Assembly (NCBI GenBank): GCA_031308135.1
Contig: JAHLJT010003656.1
Span: 68,342,984-68,406,983, forward strand
Length of the DNA: 64,000 bases
Reading direction: 5' to 3'
Source of the DNA: Acheta domesticus
Taxonomy: Eukaryota; Arthropoda; Insecta; Orthoptera; Gryllidae
The position numbers were made by a program, and so were the translations under genes. Positions 61,734-64,000 of this stretch are shown here, piece after piece (within the stretch, counting starts at the first letter, position 1; every line of letters begins with the position of its first letter). Below the pieces are notes generated by a model, which was not told the origin of the DNA, searched no databases, and saw only the letters and a program-made list of their open reading frames with translations.

Positions 61734-62047
61734 AGATATATTTCTTTGTACTAAGAATATTTAAAGTAATCTTGAACACGCGTATGTTTTTATACAAATT
61801 AAATTCCAATTTCTATATAAATTCATTAGTCTCAGCACTGCTAAATTTTTAGAAATTTCTAGAATTGTCTGAAAATATCTGAAAATGTCTCAAAAATGTC
61901 TCGGTCAGTCCCGATTCTGAAGGAACACTGGAAAGGTTACCAGTTTCTCAGAGTTTTTTTATATGTTAGAGTTTCTCACAAAATTGTGACGGTTTATCAT
62001 TGGGGGGGGGTCATGGCCCCCGTGACCTCCCCTTGGATCCGCGCCTG

Positions 62048-62585
62048 GACGTTAAACAAATAATCAACAAAGCAAACGTTTGTTTTATACAATTAAGAGA
62101 AGTCTGGAAAAATAGGAATATTGCCTTAAAAACAAAACTATGCATTTTCAACTCAAATGTAAAATCTGTGCTTTTATACGGATCAGAAACTTGGAAAATA
62201 ACAGGGAAAATAATATATAAATTACAAGTATTTATAAACCGATGTCTACGAAGAATCCTAAATATTAGGTGGCCACAAATAATAACAAACCAAGAACTGC
62301 TGAAGAAAGCCGATGAAACATCAATAGCAATGCAAATAAAACGCAGAAAGTGGAACTGGATAGGACATACTTTAAAAAAACTCGAAATTCAATTGAGAGA
62401 GAGAAACAGTACGTTGGAACCCACAAGGGAGTAGGAGCCAAGGTCGGCCGAGAACATCATGGAGAAGGACAGTGAAAGGAAAGATCCGGGAGACTGGTAT
62501 GACTTGGAAACAAATCGTACCTATTGCAGAAAATCGAGTAAGATGGAGATCCTTTGCCGAGGTCCTATGCTCCGAAAGGAACTAA
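62048..62585 (+). pseudogene. LINE reverse transcriptase fragment (3' half)
   Basis: Begins DVKQIINKANVCFIQLREVW, then SVLLYGSETWK, LQVFINRCLRRILNI, RRKWNWIGHTLKK. After one frameshift near 62425 it continues GRPRTSWRRTVKG...TWKQIVPIAENRVRWRSF to a TAA at 62583-62585. This is the typical C-terminus of non-LTR elements of the same clade as the 51.3-kb fragment. The first codons continue where that fragment stops (TDEEL / DVK against the usual TDEDIKARINKA), so both are probably halves of one LINE split by the 51690-62047 insertion. No poly-A tail is obvious. Confidence 0.8.
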
Positions 62586-62589
62586 AGGA

Positions 62590-63410
62590 ACAAGAAAAAT
62601 TCCAATGATGAAAGTGATTGGATATAGGATTATTTTCTCTCTCTTCTCTTCTTTTTATCACCCTTCTCATTGCCCTCATATTTTAATGGGAAGGAGTTGC
62701 TACTTGTATTTCTCTCTTTAAGTTCGAAGTAATTTCCATGTTCGGATCGAATTCGAATGCTCTTTCTACCAGAGCTTGTTGACGTTTTAGAACGCCATTA
62801 ACAGCTTTGGCATTGAAATTGCTCCAGGACGCAGTTTTGTTTCCGAGTTTATTATTAGTCATTACGTTCAAGGAAATTTTCTTCGCTGATTATTTCCCGA
62901 AGCTACTCTTCAGTCAAATTATTAAAATGAGAGATGCACAGATCCTGAATGTTTTTTCTGTTCATCTGGCCAAAAACCCTTACCTGCAATTTGGCGCAAC
63001 TGAATTGATTTGCTTTTACAATTTCGTTATTCTATTAATGTGAATTGACATTCCAACTTTCGCATTATTGCGGATACTTTGAGCTGCGGTGTATGTAGAG
63101 TTCGGTTCCCAGATGACGGTGGTAAAGAAAATGAAATGTGCTCTCTTTCAAACTAAATGCTGTGCAACCAAAAGACGCAGTCGCGAATGTTGAAGTCGCG
63201 AATGTTCGGATCTCGCGAATAGCGGATGTTGAGGGATTGCTGTACACAGGTGCACACGTCTTCCTAAACTCTAGATTTCCTACTTTCTCTTTTTACACAC
63301 TATTATGAGTAAAAGTAAAAGCAACATTTTAATTGAAGAAAATAAGAAATTTTCCCCTCTATGTGGAAGAACTGCAAGCAACATTCAATTTTGACTTTGA
63401 ATACACTTCT
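62590..63410. other. AT-rich interval after the LINE fragment
   Basis: No recognised features; a run of nine C lies at about 63681, and 63670-64000 also shows nothing beyond short trinucleotide-like AAT/ACA repeats. Confidence 0.4.
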
Positions 63411-63665
63411 ATACTGCGATTTTTGTAGGAAGAGCTCTCAAGGCCATTCAAATCCCATCTTCGCGATGGAATATGTCACGGCATTTGGCGTCTTTTCTCA
63501 GTCTTGCCGGTAGAAGTCGCATGATCGCAAGCACTGCTTCATACGGTCGCGATCGTGCGAGATCTAGCGGAACGACTGTGAATGACACGAAATGCCGTGA
63601 CATATTCCAACGCGAAGATGGGATTTGAGTGGCCTTGAGAGCTCTTCCTACAAAAATCGAAGTAT
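63411..63665. mobile_element. MITE family B, copy 2
   Basis: The same termini (ATACTGCGATTTTTGTAGGA ... AAAATCGAAGTATA) and the same core (CAAATCCCATCTTCGCGATG) as 56686-56953. The centre (GCATGATCGCAAGCACTGCT) is inverted relative to copy 1, as expected for a near-palindrome. TA at both ends. Confidence 0.75.
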
Positions 63666-64000
63666 AACAAACAATTATCCCCCCCCCCACTCCTATCATC
63701 TCTAGGGAAAGGGAGTTCAAGAAGACGGGCAGAACGAAGTTACATTTATTGTACAGAATCAAAGCAAGTGGGCTATCTCAGCATTTGCTCGAAGGATCAA
63801 GGGAAACTAAACAAAAACCCTGATTGAGTTGGTGTCATTGATCCTACAGCTGAATTATAGTACTTGTTAATAATGATATTAGTAATAATAACAATACTAC
63901 TGATATTAATGACAATATTGCTATAACGACAACAACAATTCATTATACTGGAGCTATCCCGAAGACCCATAATGTCAAAGGATTTTGACAATTCTAAGAA

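Larger units (their letters stand above)
51690..62047. mobile_element. Large hAT-bounded insertion splitting a LINE
   Basis: The left end CAGGCGCGGATCC (51690-51702) and right end GGATCCGCGCCTG (62035-62047) are perfect 13-base inverted repeats of hAT type. The bases outside are GA-GTTAA on the left and GACGTTAA on the right, an 8-base target duplication if one base was lost on the left. The same LINE reading frame is interrupted at exactly this point. At 10.36 kb it far exceeds ordinary hAT elements and contains younger insertions (57588-58363, MITEs), a multicopy-element pseudogene and the unidentified spliced transcript. I see no hAT transposase. It may be one element enlarged by nested insertions, or termini belonging to different events that rearranged. 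Confidence 0.5.

Noticed and set aside
1..64000. CRISPR array, prokaryotic operon or provirus
   Set aside because: No direct-repeat/spacer pattern, no operon-like packed genes, no LTR pair with retroviral motifs; all signals are eukaryotic.

Overview
The window reads as nuclear DNA of an insect. It has short split exons with GT-AG introns, long AT-rich intergenic and intronic DNA, CpG-rich islands and a dense load of decayed DNA transposons (piggyBac, hAT, Tc1/mariner-like), MITEs and LINE remnants. The density of islands and repeats and the very long intron fit a large-genome, non-holometabolous insect; a polyneopteran such as a stick insect is my guess, with low certainty. There are no rRNA genes, convincing tRNA genes or CRISPR arrays.

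Host genes all lie on the minus strand. (1) Enkurin (ENKUR), 43921-41353, is complete in five coding exons encoding about 308 residues. It has a probable non-coding leader exon ending at 44199 and an upstream RFX X-box at 44354-44367, and it carries a one-base frameshift in its last exon. (2) The first coding exon of LRRFIP2 is at 37582-37493. Its next exon (the conserved EARLAAKR block) is not visible in the window, so most of 1-37492 is probably LRRFIP2 intron. A second minus-strand exon inside a strong CpG island (35432-35232) ends in the same phase and may be an alternative LRRFIP2 first exon. (3) A chain of well-formed exons at 61214-59846 belongs to a spliced transcript I cannot identify and whose reading frame does not stay open.

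Layout: 1-36.4 kb alternates AT-rich DNA with about fifteen GC-rich islands and contains a nested piggyBac/Tc1-like insertion (9.6-11.2 kb) and three copies of a dispersed ~0.5-kb repeat. 36.4-44.4 kb is AT-rich host-gene DNA. 45.2-48.2 kb holds two terminal-inverted-repeat elements. 48.8-50.2 kb is a 321-bp tandem satellite with an inverted end. 50.2-52.7 kb is a large inverted duplication around a reverse-transcriptase fragment. 51.69-62.05 kb appears to be a hAT-bounded insertion splitting one LINE, and it holds further transposons, MITEs, a degenerate multicopy-element gene and the unidentified spliced transcript. 62.0-64.0 kb holds the 3' half of the LINE and another MITE.

The genes do not form a pathway. 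ENKUR is a ciliary/axonemal protein, while LRRFIP2 is a cytoplasmic coiled-coil adaptor. The most unusual content is the nested, inverted and satellite-linked transposon architecture between 45 and 62 kb.
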